A program made the translations under genes and the position numbers. From contig JBFMCL010000019.1 in the NCBI GenBank assembly GCA_040754395.1, positions 1 through 64,000 of the forward strand: DNA of 64,000 nt, written 5' to 3'. Of the stretch, positions 43,225 to 50,167 are shown piece by piece. Under the pieces are notes generated by a model. That model did not search any database. It saw only the letters and a program-made list of their open reading frames with translations, and had not been told where the DNA came from. Every line of letters starts with the position of its first letter. The stretch's first letter is position 1. This DNA comes from Nitrospirota bacterium. GTDB lineage: Bacteria; Nitrospirota; Thermodesulfovibrionia; Thermodesulfovibrionales; SM23-35.

Positions 43225-43579
43225 AATTATGTATGCCGGATAGGGGTTCTTTTGGCTGAGGAAGTCCGGCTATTTTCCATGCTGTTGCATGATTTCCAAA
43301 GATTGCCATGACGTTTCCTGTCGGTTTTTCGAGACTTCGGGCAACGAAACTGAGAGACGGAAACGAGTTTTTATTCTGATAGTGGTCTCTGATGAAATAC
43401 AGAATGCCCAGCATGACAGGGGAGAGTTCCTTTTTCCCTTCTTTTTTTGCAAGGGCGCATGCGACAAATTCGTTCCAGTCCGCAGGGTTCAGAAGAAACC
43501 CCTGATCGTCAACATGAAAGACGATCCCGTCGCAATTGATTTTCTGGATGCCTGATGGCCTGAATGATATCGGTGACAT
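43208..43579 (-). CDS. DsrC/TusE-like protein without C-terminal cysteines, copy 1 (123 aa)
   Basis: A paralogue of the neighbouring gene: DDQGFLLNPADWNEFVACALA, LGILYFIRDHYQNKNSFPSL, AWKIAGLPQPKEPLSG. Again no Cys follows AGLPQP. The frame is open further upstream to 43633, but that extension overlaps the promoter, so ATG 43579 is preferred. Two tandem cysteine-less DsrC homologues in a genome with three DsrK/HmcF-like proteins is notable, because DsrC is the classical DsrK partner. Confidence 0.8.
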   Translation of the reverse strand: MSPISFRPSGIQKINCDGIVFHVDDQGFLLNPADWNEFVACALAKKEGKKELSPVMLGILYFIRDHYQNKNSFPSLSFVARSLEKPTGNVMAIFGNHATAWKIAGLPQPKEPLSGIHNYEHGR

Positions 43580-43615
43580 ATATATTATTAATTTATAATT
43601 ATATTGATAATCAAA

Positions 43616-43644
43616 ATTATAGTTAATATGCAAATCAAAATCAA
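43616..43644 (-). promoter_or_regulatory. Promoter of the DsrC-like pair
   Basis: On the minus strand: TTGATT (43644-43639), a 17-bp spacer and a perfect TATAAT (43621-43616). The start would be near 43609, about 30 nt before the ATG at 43579. The surroundings are very AT-rich. Confidence 0.55.
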
Positions 43645-44021
43645 GCTTTTTTTATAAAGGGGTTGCATACTGGTATTATCCGCATCCGTAAAGTGTTTTT
43701 GCATTCAGGGGGCAGATAGCGGGATTCATCACCGCACAGTGAAATACATGGAAAAGATACCGGGAAAACCGCTGTGTCAGCTTCCCGGTATCTTCCTGCT
43801 GTCCCTTGCAACTTCGGTCTTTTTCAGGAGGTGCCATTCAGCAGGTCCCTGAGTATCGACTGATAAATAACTCATCATCAGTGCCGGAAGAAATAAGTCT
43901 TACAAACCTAGCGATTGTATGTTTAAATGTTGCCATACGGACACAGAGGGGTTGATGAGTTCCCGGATAATTTTTGGCGTAAAATTATAAATATAATGTA
44001 TTTTAAAAGCAAAAATTTACG
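43645..44021. other. Intergenic region between divergent genes, with a 13-bp stem hairpin
   Basis: No gene seen. AAGATACCGGGAA (43754-43766) and TTCCCGGTATCTT (43782-43794) are perfectly complementary around a 15-nt loop. The genes on both sides point away from it, so it is not an ordinary terminator of either, and its role is unknown. The remainder is plain intergenic sequence leading to the promoter at 44022. Confidence 0.5.
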
Positions 44022-44050
44022 TTGACAAACACCCTCATTAGAATTAATCT
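44022..44050 (+). promoter_or_regulatory. Sigma70-type promoter of the SQR-like gene
   Basis: TTGACA at 44022-44027, a 17-bp spacer and TAATCT at 44045-44050. The ATG lies about 60 nt downstream with AGGGGGTAA before it. Confidence 0.6.
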
Positions 44051-44111
44051 ATTTAATCTATATAAGCCTGGTTAACCATCAGATTTAAATATCAAACAGG
44101 GGGTAAATGAA

Positions 44112-45272
44112 ATGAGACTGTTAGTTTTAGGCGGCGGATGTGCTGGTACAATGATTGCGAACAAGATGAGAAGGAAGTTTCACAAGGATGAACTGGAGAT
44201 CGTAGTTATCGAAAGAAGCGAAAAACACCTCTATCAGCCCGGGTATACACTTCTCTGCTTTGATCTTGTGGAACCGGAAGACCTGATAAGACCGACGAGG
44301 GACCAGTTCCTGGATGGTATTAATCTTATTTTCGACGAGGCGTTGAAGATAGATTCACAGAACAACAAGGTGGTGACAAAAGAGCACGGAGAATTATCGT
44401 ACGATTATCTTGTCATCGCAACAGGCGCAACCTATGTGTATGGCGAACCGGAAGGAGCAAAAGAGGCGCTCGATAAAGGCGGTGATTTCGGCATGTTCTA
44501 TACCTTTGACGGTGCTCTGAAGATGAGGGATGCCATTAAGAATATCGATGGGGGCACGATCGTCTCCCTGATAACCGACCTCCCGATCAAATGCCCTGCT
44601 GCTCCGATAAAATTCATCGCGATGGCTGAAGACACGATGAGAAGGATGGGGAAAAGGGATAAATTCAGATTCATCATCACAAGCCCGATGCCGAAAAGTT
44701 TTTCGAGAGAGCCGTATGCGTCAAAGCTGAGCAAGATTTTTGAAAACAGGGATATTGAGGTTGTTGCAAACTATGTCCCCGCAGAGATCGACCACGAGAA
44801 AAAGATTATCAAAGGCTATGACGGAAGAGAACTGCGGTATGACCTCTGCTGCTTTACTCCTTCCCACGAAGGCGAGCAGGTTATTCAGGAATCTGAAGGA
44901 ATCGGGGATGCCTCCGGCTATGTCGCGGCGGATAAATTCAAGATGAACAGCAAACATGCTGCCAATATTTTTACTCTCGGTGATGCTTCAGATTTTCCGA
45001 CATCGAAGACAGCATCCGGTGCAAGAAAGCAGGCAGCCATATTATCGAACAGGCTGAGTTCGCTGATTAAGGGCGAACCGATGTCTGACAAGGATATTTA
45101 TGATGGTGAGATCATATGCCCGATTCTGACCAGGGACAAGAGAGTCATGTTTGCGCACTTCAACTACACCGAGAGCATATCAGCAGCGCAGGAAAGCTAT
45201 ATCAACTGGGTGCTCAAGGTATATATGCTGAGAGGCCTTTACTGGAATCTCATGATGCCGGGCTTAATGTAG
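44112..45272 (+). CDS. Sulfide:quinone reductase-like FAD oxidoreductase (386 aa)
   Basis: A two-dinucleotide-fold flavoprotein: FAD-binding LVLGGGCAGTMIANKM at the start, LVIATGATYVYG in the middle, and ANIFTLGDASDFPTSKTASG as the second FAD contact. Cys in IKCPAAPIKF and DLCCFTPSHEG are in the regions where SQR has redox cysteines. The C-terminal YINWVLKVYMLRGLYWNLMMPG looks amphipathic, as in membrane-bound SQRs. Substrate assignment (sulfide) is likely but not certain; other persulfide or NADH oxidoreductases share the fold. The DUF1641 gene downstream is a common partner of such flavoproteins. Confidence 0.75.
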   Translation: MRLLVLGGGCAGTMIANKMRRKFHKDELEIVVIERSEKHLYQPGYTLLCFDLVEPEDLIRPTRDQFLDGINLIFDEALKIDSQNNKVVTKEHGELSYDYLVIATGATYVYGEPEGAKEALDKGGDFGMFYTFDGALKMRDAIKNIDGGTIVSLITDLPIKCPAAPIKFIAMAEDTMRRMGKRDKFRFIITSPMPKSFSREPYASKLSKIFENRDIEVVANYVPAEIDHEKKIIKGYDGRELRYDLCCFTPSHEGEQVIQESEGIGDASGYVAADKFKMNSKHAANIFTLGDASDFPTSKTASGARKQAAILSNRLSSLIKGEPMSDKDIYDGEIICPILTRDKRVMFAHFNYTESISAAQESYINWVLKVYMLRGLYWNLMMPGLM

Positions 45273-45326
45273 GCCGTCATTAGCTGATTTTTTAACAAGT
45301 GACAAATTTTTTTTAAAGGAGCTAAG

Positions 45327-46442
45327 ATGGCAGAGAAACCTACGCTGAAACCGTCAAATGGCGACGAAAAGATGGCTGCCCAGGTTAATGAGATATACAG
45401 CAAATTCCACATGGTAGAGAATCTGCTCGCTGACCTGAGTCCGGCCCTAGAGAAGATTTCGAAGGATTTACATCCGACCATAAAGGACTTAAGAGAGAAA
45501 TATGAGCGTGATGAAACCGTTGAACTGATCCGTAAAGTAGGCGACAACATCCCGACATTCCTGCAGCTTTTCGAGATGATGAAGATTGTGAAGGGGCTGC
45601 TTGCGGACATGATGCCTGCGGTGGAGAAGATCGCTGACGACGCATCGCCGGTCATCAAGGACATGCGTGAGCGGTTCGAGCGGGAGGAAACATTGGCCCT
45701 GCTGAAGAAGGTGGGCGACAACATCCCGCTGTTCCTGCAGCTGTTCGACATGATGAAGATCGGACAGGGAATGCTTGCGGACCTGATGCCTGCGGTGGAA
45801 AAGATCGTTGACGACGCATCGCCGGTCATCAAGGACATGCGTGAGCGGTTCGAGCGGGAGGAAACATTGGCCCTGCTGAAGAAGGTGGGCGACAACATCC
45901 CGCTGTTCCTGCAGCTGATGAGCTTGATCCCGGTCGGTAAAGGACTGGTCGAAGATATGCTTCCCGCTGTCGACAAAATTACTCATGACATCTCTCCGAC
46001 AATAACTCAACTGAGGGAGAAGTACGAACGCGAAGAGACACTTGAGATGATTATGAAGCTCGGGGATGATATTCCCGTACTGATTATCCTTCTCGACTTG
46101 TTGGGGAAGCAGGAGATCCCGGGCATGCTTAATAAGCTTGGGGAGCAGATGGCGATGTTTGAAAAACTCGTTGATTTTCTCGATGAGTTCGGAAAGACAG
46201 GCATACTTGACGTGGTGACAAAGCTGATGGTGTCAAAAGAAATGAACTTCATGATCAGAGGAATCGACAAGTGTGCCATTACTGCGTTGCAGGATATCAG
46301 AAGCAATCCCGTGAAACCCGGAATCAAGAATCTCATCACCGCTGTCATGGACCCGGAAGTACAAAAAGGTCTTTTGATATTGACCAAGTTCGCAAAATAT
46401 CTGCCAAGGAGCTTGGCAGAGGCACAGAAGGAAGTCGGATAG
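45327..46442 (+). CDS. DUF1641 protein with expanded internal repeats (371 aa)
   Basis: A helical protein made of about four 58-residue repeats with the phrase LADxMPAVEKIxDDASPVIK then EREETLALLKKVGDNIPLFL, ending in a typical DUF1641 C-terminal region (GILDVVTKLMVSKEMNFMIRG). Normal DUF1641 proteins are much shorter. AAAGGAGC precedes the ATG. The gene follows the SQR-like gene by 55 nt and ends at a strong terminator, so the two form an operon. The function of DUF1641 is unknown; partnership with the flavoprotein is inferred. Confidence 0.75.
   Translation: MAEKPTLKPSNGDEKMAAQVNEIYSKFHMVENLLADLSPALEKISKDLHPTIKDLREKYERDETVELIRKVGDNIPTFLQLFEMMKIVKGLLADMMPAVEKIADDASPVIKDMRERFEREETLALLKKVGDNIPLFLQLFDMMKIGQGMLADLMPAVEKIVDDASPVIKDMRERFEREETLALLKKVGDNIPLFLQLMSLIPVGKGLVEDMLPAVDKITHDISPTITQLREKYEREETLEMIMKLGDDIPVLIILLDLLGKQEIPGMLNKLGEQMAMFEKLVDFLDEFGKTGILDVVTKLMVSKEMNFMIRGIDKCAITALQDIRSNPVKPGIKNLITAVMDPEVQKGLLILTKFAKYLPRSLAEAQKEVG
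45636..45917 (+). repeat. In-gene tandem repeat, 174-bp period
   Basis: The stretch beginning GACGACGCATCGCCGGTCAT at 45636 recurs at 45810 with near-perfect identity over more than 100 bases, including silent positions. The period equals 58 codons. Such identity at the DNA level implies recent duplication or gene conversion between repeat units. Confidence 0.85.
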
Positions 46443-46474
46443 TTTTTTCCACCGCCCTCTGTTACTGGAATTTA

Positions 46475-46509
46475 AAAAACCCTGCAGAAATACTGCAGGG
46501 TTTTTTTTT
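46475..46509 (+). terminator. Strong intrinsic terminator after the SQR/DUF1641 operon
   Basis: AAAAACCCTGCAG, a short AAATA loop and CTGCAGGGTTTTTTTTT: a perfect stem of 8 GC-containing pairs (extended by A-T pairs) and a run of nine T. Confidence 0.9.
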
Positions 46510-46739
46510 ACATCAAATGCCCACACCATGATCGGGAAAGCTCGACCGGACCCGGCTCTATAGTAATGATAACAAAGCACGTCGATTCAAGCTCGTAACC
46601 CTGTATATAAGCGAACATCGGATGGTATGGGGCGGGTCTTCTGAGCAGTTTTTCCGCATTCAGCATGAAAATATATAACCTAAATTTACAATTTTAATTA
46701 ACATATAAAAATAATTTTAATTTATCTACTAAAAATATC

Positions 46740-46768
46740 TTGACAAAGAGTAAAACTATATGTACAAT
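46740..46768 (+). promoter_or_regulatory. Promoter of Hmc operon 2
   Basis: TTGACA at 46740-46745, a 17-bp spacer and TACAAT at 46763-46768, in a strongly AT-rich region (about 46670-46800). AAAGGAGG stands before the ATG at 46830. The remainder between 46510 and 46739 holds no gene that I can see. Confidence 0.65.
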
Positions 46769-46829
46769 TTTTCTAAAAATATATTTAGCATTTCCAATTT
46801 TATGAAAAGGAGGTTTCACTATACGACAA

Positions 46830-48086
46830 ATGGCGGATATAGCGGAGTGGGATTGGGATACAGGTCAAAAGAAAGTAGCGGACATAAATCAGTGGAAGAA
46901 GACATTCCACGCAGTCCGTGAATTGGTCGCCAGCGATGACGGCGAAAAAATCGCAGCGGTAGTAGAAACCGATGACAAGAGATTTACCACGTGCGTGAAC
47001 GGTGAAGCATGGGAAGAAACCTTCGAACGTCTCTGGTTCCTGAGATTCAACATGGATAATCAGCTTTATTCCCTGGCGTACAGGGATTATGAATGGGCGG
47101 TCGCAGTTGATCATGAAATGTGGGAAGAGAAATTTGACACAATATGGAATCTCCAGCTTACTCCCGACAGAAAAGGCGCGGTAGCCAACTGCAAGAAAGA
47201 CAATACGTACGGGATTGTCCTGAACGGAAACGTCTGGGAAAACAGGTTTGCTGATGCACGGAACCTCGCTATCAGTTCTGACGGGCAGAAGACCGCTGCC
47301 AACGTCCAGACGAAATCAATCAAGGTTGCAGATATCTTTGCGTTTGCAGAAGGAATCTATTCCATTGCAGTAAACGGGGAGCCATGGGACAGGAATTTCA
47401 TGAGCGTATGGAGTTTCACGTTCAGTCCTGACGGGAGCAAGGTTGCTGCGGAGGTAATGCTGGATGTGGGTGCCTTTACCATTGCGGTTGACGGGACCCC
47501 ATGGGAGCAGACGTTCGGCTGCGTATGGGAGCCTCTTTTTGTTCCGGGAACCTCAGATGTCATTGCGCCTGTAAAAAGAGGAGCGGTATGGACGCTGGCC
47601 GTAAACGGCAAACCGGTATGGGGAGATTTTTTCCAGTTGTGGGGACAGAAGTACAGCAATGACAGAAAAAAATTGGCTGCGATTGTTGCGACAGATTTCG
47701 CGAAATGGACGATAGCAGTTGACGGTATCCCGTGGAACAGGACATGGGATGAAACTGTCTTGTCTCCTTTTTTCAGCCCTGACAGCAAAAGAGTTGCCGC
47801 AATTGTGAAAGAGCATAACAGATGGACGATAGCAGTTGACGGCGCTCCATGGGCCAGTACCTTTGACATGGTATGGGACCCCATATTTGCCCCCGGAGGA
47901 GATAAGGTAATCGCAAAGGCGGAAAAGGACAAAAAATATTACATGGTCGTTGACGGCAGGATAGGAAAAAAGGGACACGATGCGCTCTGGAATCCGGTCT
48001 TCAGCCCTGACGGCAGCAAGGTGTTGTTCAGATGCGTGGAGGGCGGAAAATATTATCGCAGAGTCGTTCCGGTAAACGAAATATAA
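46830..48086 (+). CDS. Trp-rich beta-propeller protein, TmcD-like, copy 3 (418 aa)
   Basis: The third paralogue of the propeller family, with about ten repeats of W.P.FSPD...VAA and WTIAVDG.PW phrases and a terminal RCVEGGKYYRRV. It heads Hmc operon 2 behind a clear promoter and is 15 nt from the cytochrome b gene. It starts MADIAEWDWDTGQKKVADI, close to the other copies (DWDT..K). No signal peptide. Its constant linkage to HmcF-like genes marks it as a probable complex subunit. Confidence 0.75.
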   Translation: MADIAEWDWDTGQKKVADINQWKKTFHAVRELVASDDGEKIAAVVETDDKRFTTCVNGEAWEETFERLWFLRFNMDNQLYSLAYRDYEWAVAVDHEMWEEKFDTIWNLQLTPDRKGAVANCKKDNTYGIVLNGNVWENRFADARNLAISSDGQKTAANVQTKSIKVADIFAFAEGIYSIAVNGEPWDRNFMSVWSFTFSPDGSKVAAEVMLDVGAFTIAVDGTPWEQTFGCVWEPLFVPGTSDVIAPVKRGAVWTLAVNGKPVWGDFFQLWGQKYSNDRKKLAAIVATDFAKWTIAVDGIPWNRTWDETVLSPFFSPDSKRVAAIVKEHNRWTIAVDGAPWASTFDMVWDPIFAPGGDKVIAKAEKDKKYYMVVDGRIGKKGHDALWNPVFSPDGSKVLFRCVEGGKYYRRVVPVNEI

Positions 48087-48101
48087 GGCAGGGAGAAAGA
48101 C

Positions 48102-48776
48102 ATGTATGACTTTATAAAAGATCCGTCTCTGTATAGTTTCGTCAGAGGCCCCCTGGTCTGGATTGCATTTTTTGTATTCATCGGCGGGAGCGTATACAAA
48201 ATAAGGGAATTGTATCTGCTCGCCAAAAAAGAAAAAGTGGTGATACCGTTTCTCGATATCAAATACAGCCTGCGGTCGATTGTTCACTGGGTGCTCCCTT
48301 TCGGGAGCGTGAACTGGAGAAAGCGCTGGGTGATGACCACCATGACTTTTGCGTTTCACATATGCCTTGTATTTACCCCGATATTCCTGCTTTCCCACAA
48401 TGTTCTCTGGTACGAATCCTGGGGCATAACCTGGTGGACGCTCCCCGAAAGTCTTGCTGATATCATGACTCTCATTGTCATTGTCACCTGTGTCTTCTTC
48501 TTCCTGAGAAGGATTCTTGCCCCGCAGGTAAGATTCGTTACCTTTTCTTCCGATTACCTTATTCTTGCTATCGCATTCGCCCCGTTCATAACCGGTTTTC
48601 TTGCGTATCACCAATGGCTTCTTCCGTATAAGATAATGGTTATTCTCCATATAATTGCCGGTGCAGGTATGCTTATCGCGATACCTTTTACCAGATTGGG
48701 ACATATGTTCTATTTCTTTTTGACAAGGGCATATCTGGGATCTGAAATCGCATTCCGGAAAGGGACAGACTGGTAA
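48102..48776 (+). CDS. hmcE: HmcE-like membrane cytochrome b subunit, operon 2 (224 aa)
   Basis: A NarI/DsrM-type protein with about five membrane helices, parallel to the protein at 30578 (MYDFIKDPSLYSFVRGPLVW versus MYDFLTGMEFYRFLKGPMVW). Conserved His residues lie in the helices (AFHICLVFTP, AYHQWLLPYK, LHIIAG). GCAGGGAGA precedes the ATG. It is expected to bind two haems b and interact with quinone and with the HmcF-like subunit encoded next. Confidence 0.8.
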   Translation: MYDFIKDPSLYSFVRGPLVWIAFFVFIGGSVYKIRELYLLAKKEKVVIPFLDIKYSLRSIVHWVLPFGSVNWRKRWVMTTMTFAFHICLVFTPIFLLSHNVLWYESWGITWWTLPESLADIMTLIVIVTCVFFFLRRILAPQVRFVTFSSDYLILAIAFAPFITGFLAYHQWLLPYKIMVILHIIAGAGMLIAIPFTRLGHMFYFFLTRAYLGSEIAFRKGTDW

Positions 48777-48816
48777 CCATGAGGAAATGTATTAATGTGT
48801 GTGAGGAGGATAATAA

Positions 48817-50133
48817 ATGATAACCTACGAAAGGACCCCTATTGCCGATCTGGGCATCGATGAATCGGCAAAACGACTGACACCAGAAAAGATCGAAAAA
48901 ACGATTAATGCAGTTCTCAAGGGAACAGGGGCACGGCTGAAGGCGTATCTTGAAACCTGTATTCACTGTGCATTATGTTCAGAGGCCTGTCACTATTATC
49001 TCTCGCATGACAAGGATCCGACTTACTCGCCAGTTGCCAAGGTTAAACTGACCTTATGGGAAATGGTCAAAAAGAAAGGCAAGGTGAGTCCTGATTTCAT
49101 CCGCCAATGCTCAAGGATCGCATACACTGAATGCAACCGTTGCCGGAGGTGCAGTCTCTACTGCCCTTATGGCATAGACATATGGTATCTGATGGCGCTC
49201 GTCCGCCGTATCTGCCTGCTTCTCAAAGTAGTGCCGCAGTATGAAATGGATACAAACTATAGTCATGCGGCGACACTCAACATGATGTGGCTGAAACAGG
49301 ATGACTGGGTTGACACCGTTCAGTGGCAGGAAGAAGAAGTCAGAATGGAATATCCCACCGCCCGCATTCCGTTTGACAAGGAGGGAGCGGAAATCATGTA
49401 TACGCCGATTGCGCCTGAACCGAAATTCAAACCGCAGCTCCTTGCGGCAACGGCAAAAATATTCCATGCTGCCGGGGTTGACTGGACGATGCCGTCGTTC
49501 GATGGCTGGGACAACAGTGACATATCAATGCATGTTGCCGATTTCGAGACCATGGCGCGGGTTGAAAGAAAACACTTTGAGGCAGCCTTCAAACTGAAAG
49601 TCAAGCGAATAGTAATGTGCGAGTGAGGGCACGCATTTAACGCCGCAAGTTATGTGGCACCGCAATGGTTAGGATGGAAGCAGTCACCGATAGAATATGT
49701 TCATGCAGTGAAATTCTATTATGAACTCATCAGGGACGGAAGAATAAAAATCATCAGGAAGATCACGGAACCCGTTACCTATCAGGAGCCATGCAATATT
49801 GTCAGGAATGCCGGTTACAAGGATATGCTCCGGTATATCATCGAGGCGGTATGTGAAGACATACGGGATCCGTATCCCAACGGCATGCATAATTACTGCT
49901 GTATTGCCGGCGGAGGCGTGATCAACTGCGGACCTCCGTACAAGATGACGAGGATGATCGGCAACAGGGTCAAGGCCGAGCAGTTTGCTGCCACGGGCGC
50001 TCATATTATCATATCCCCTTGACACAACTGCCATAGTGGGATTGAAGATCTCACCAAGCATTACAAGCTGAAAATGCATGCGGTATTTTTCTCGGACGTA
50101 CTGCTCCAGTGTATGGAGCTGCCAAAGGAGTGA
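48817..50133 (+). CDS. HmcF/TmcB/DsrK-like iron-sulfur subunit, predicted selenoprotein with two Sec (438 aa)
   Basis: Same family as 27480 and 31320: 4Fe-4S groups CIHCALCSEAC and CNRCRRCSLYC, then the CCG-type C-terminal domain with EPCNIV and NYCCIAGGG. Two in-frame TGA codons interrupt it. TGA at 49624-49626 (codon 270) lies in CE-(TGA)-GHAFNAA, where the Cys form has GE-C-GHAF. TGA at 50020-50022 (codon 402) lies in SP-(TGA)-HNCH, where the others have AP-C-HSCH, a cluster-ligand CxxC. Between and after them the frame is intact and conserved to the stop at 50131. Each TGA has a SECIS-like hairpin 20-21 nt on. Double Sec in a cluster-binding domain is the best reading; the alternative, two nonsense mutations exactly at conserved Cys codons, is improbable. 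Confidence 0.85.
49642..49658 (+). promoter_or_regulatory. Candidate bacterial SECIS hairpin for the UGA at 49624
   Basis: GCCGCA pairs with UGUGGC (6 bp, one G-U) around the loop AGUUA, with G at loop position two. The loop starts 21 nt after the UGA, exactly as in the copy at 28306. The stem region aligns codon for codon with that hairpin. Confidence 0.65.
50036..50054 (+). promoter_or_regulatory. Candidate bacterial SECIS hairpin for the UGA at 50020
   Basis: GUGGGAU pairs with AUCUCAC (7 bp, one G-U) around the loop UGAAG, with G at loop position two; 20 nt separate UGA and loop. Neither homologous Cys copy (28686 or 32526) can form this stem. Confidence 0.65.
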
Positions 50134-50167
50134 AAACCATCAGGAATAAACCGGGAAGGATTGAATC

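Noticed and set aside
45636-45917. CRISPR-like repetition
   Set aside because: The repeat unit is 174 bp, in frame and inside a coding gene, with no short repeats or spacers. No CRISPR array was seen anywhere in the window.
45239-45976. Minus-strand frame of 245 codons opposite the DUF1641 gene
   Set aside because: It is an antisense shadow of the repeat region; its own repetition only mirrors that of the real gene.
49624-50022. Reading the third HmcF copy as a pseudogene broken into three pieces
   Set aside because: Both stops are TGA, both fall on conserved Cys codons, no frameshift or other damage is seen, and the flanking operon is intact.
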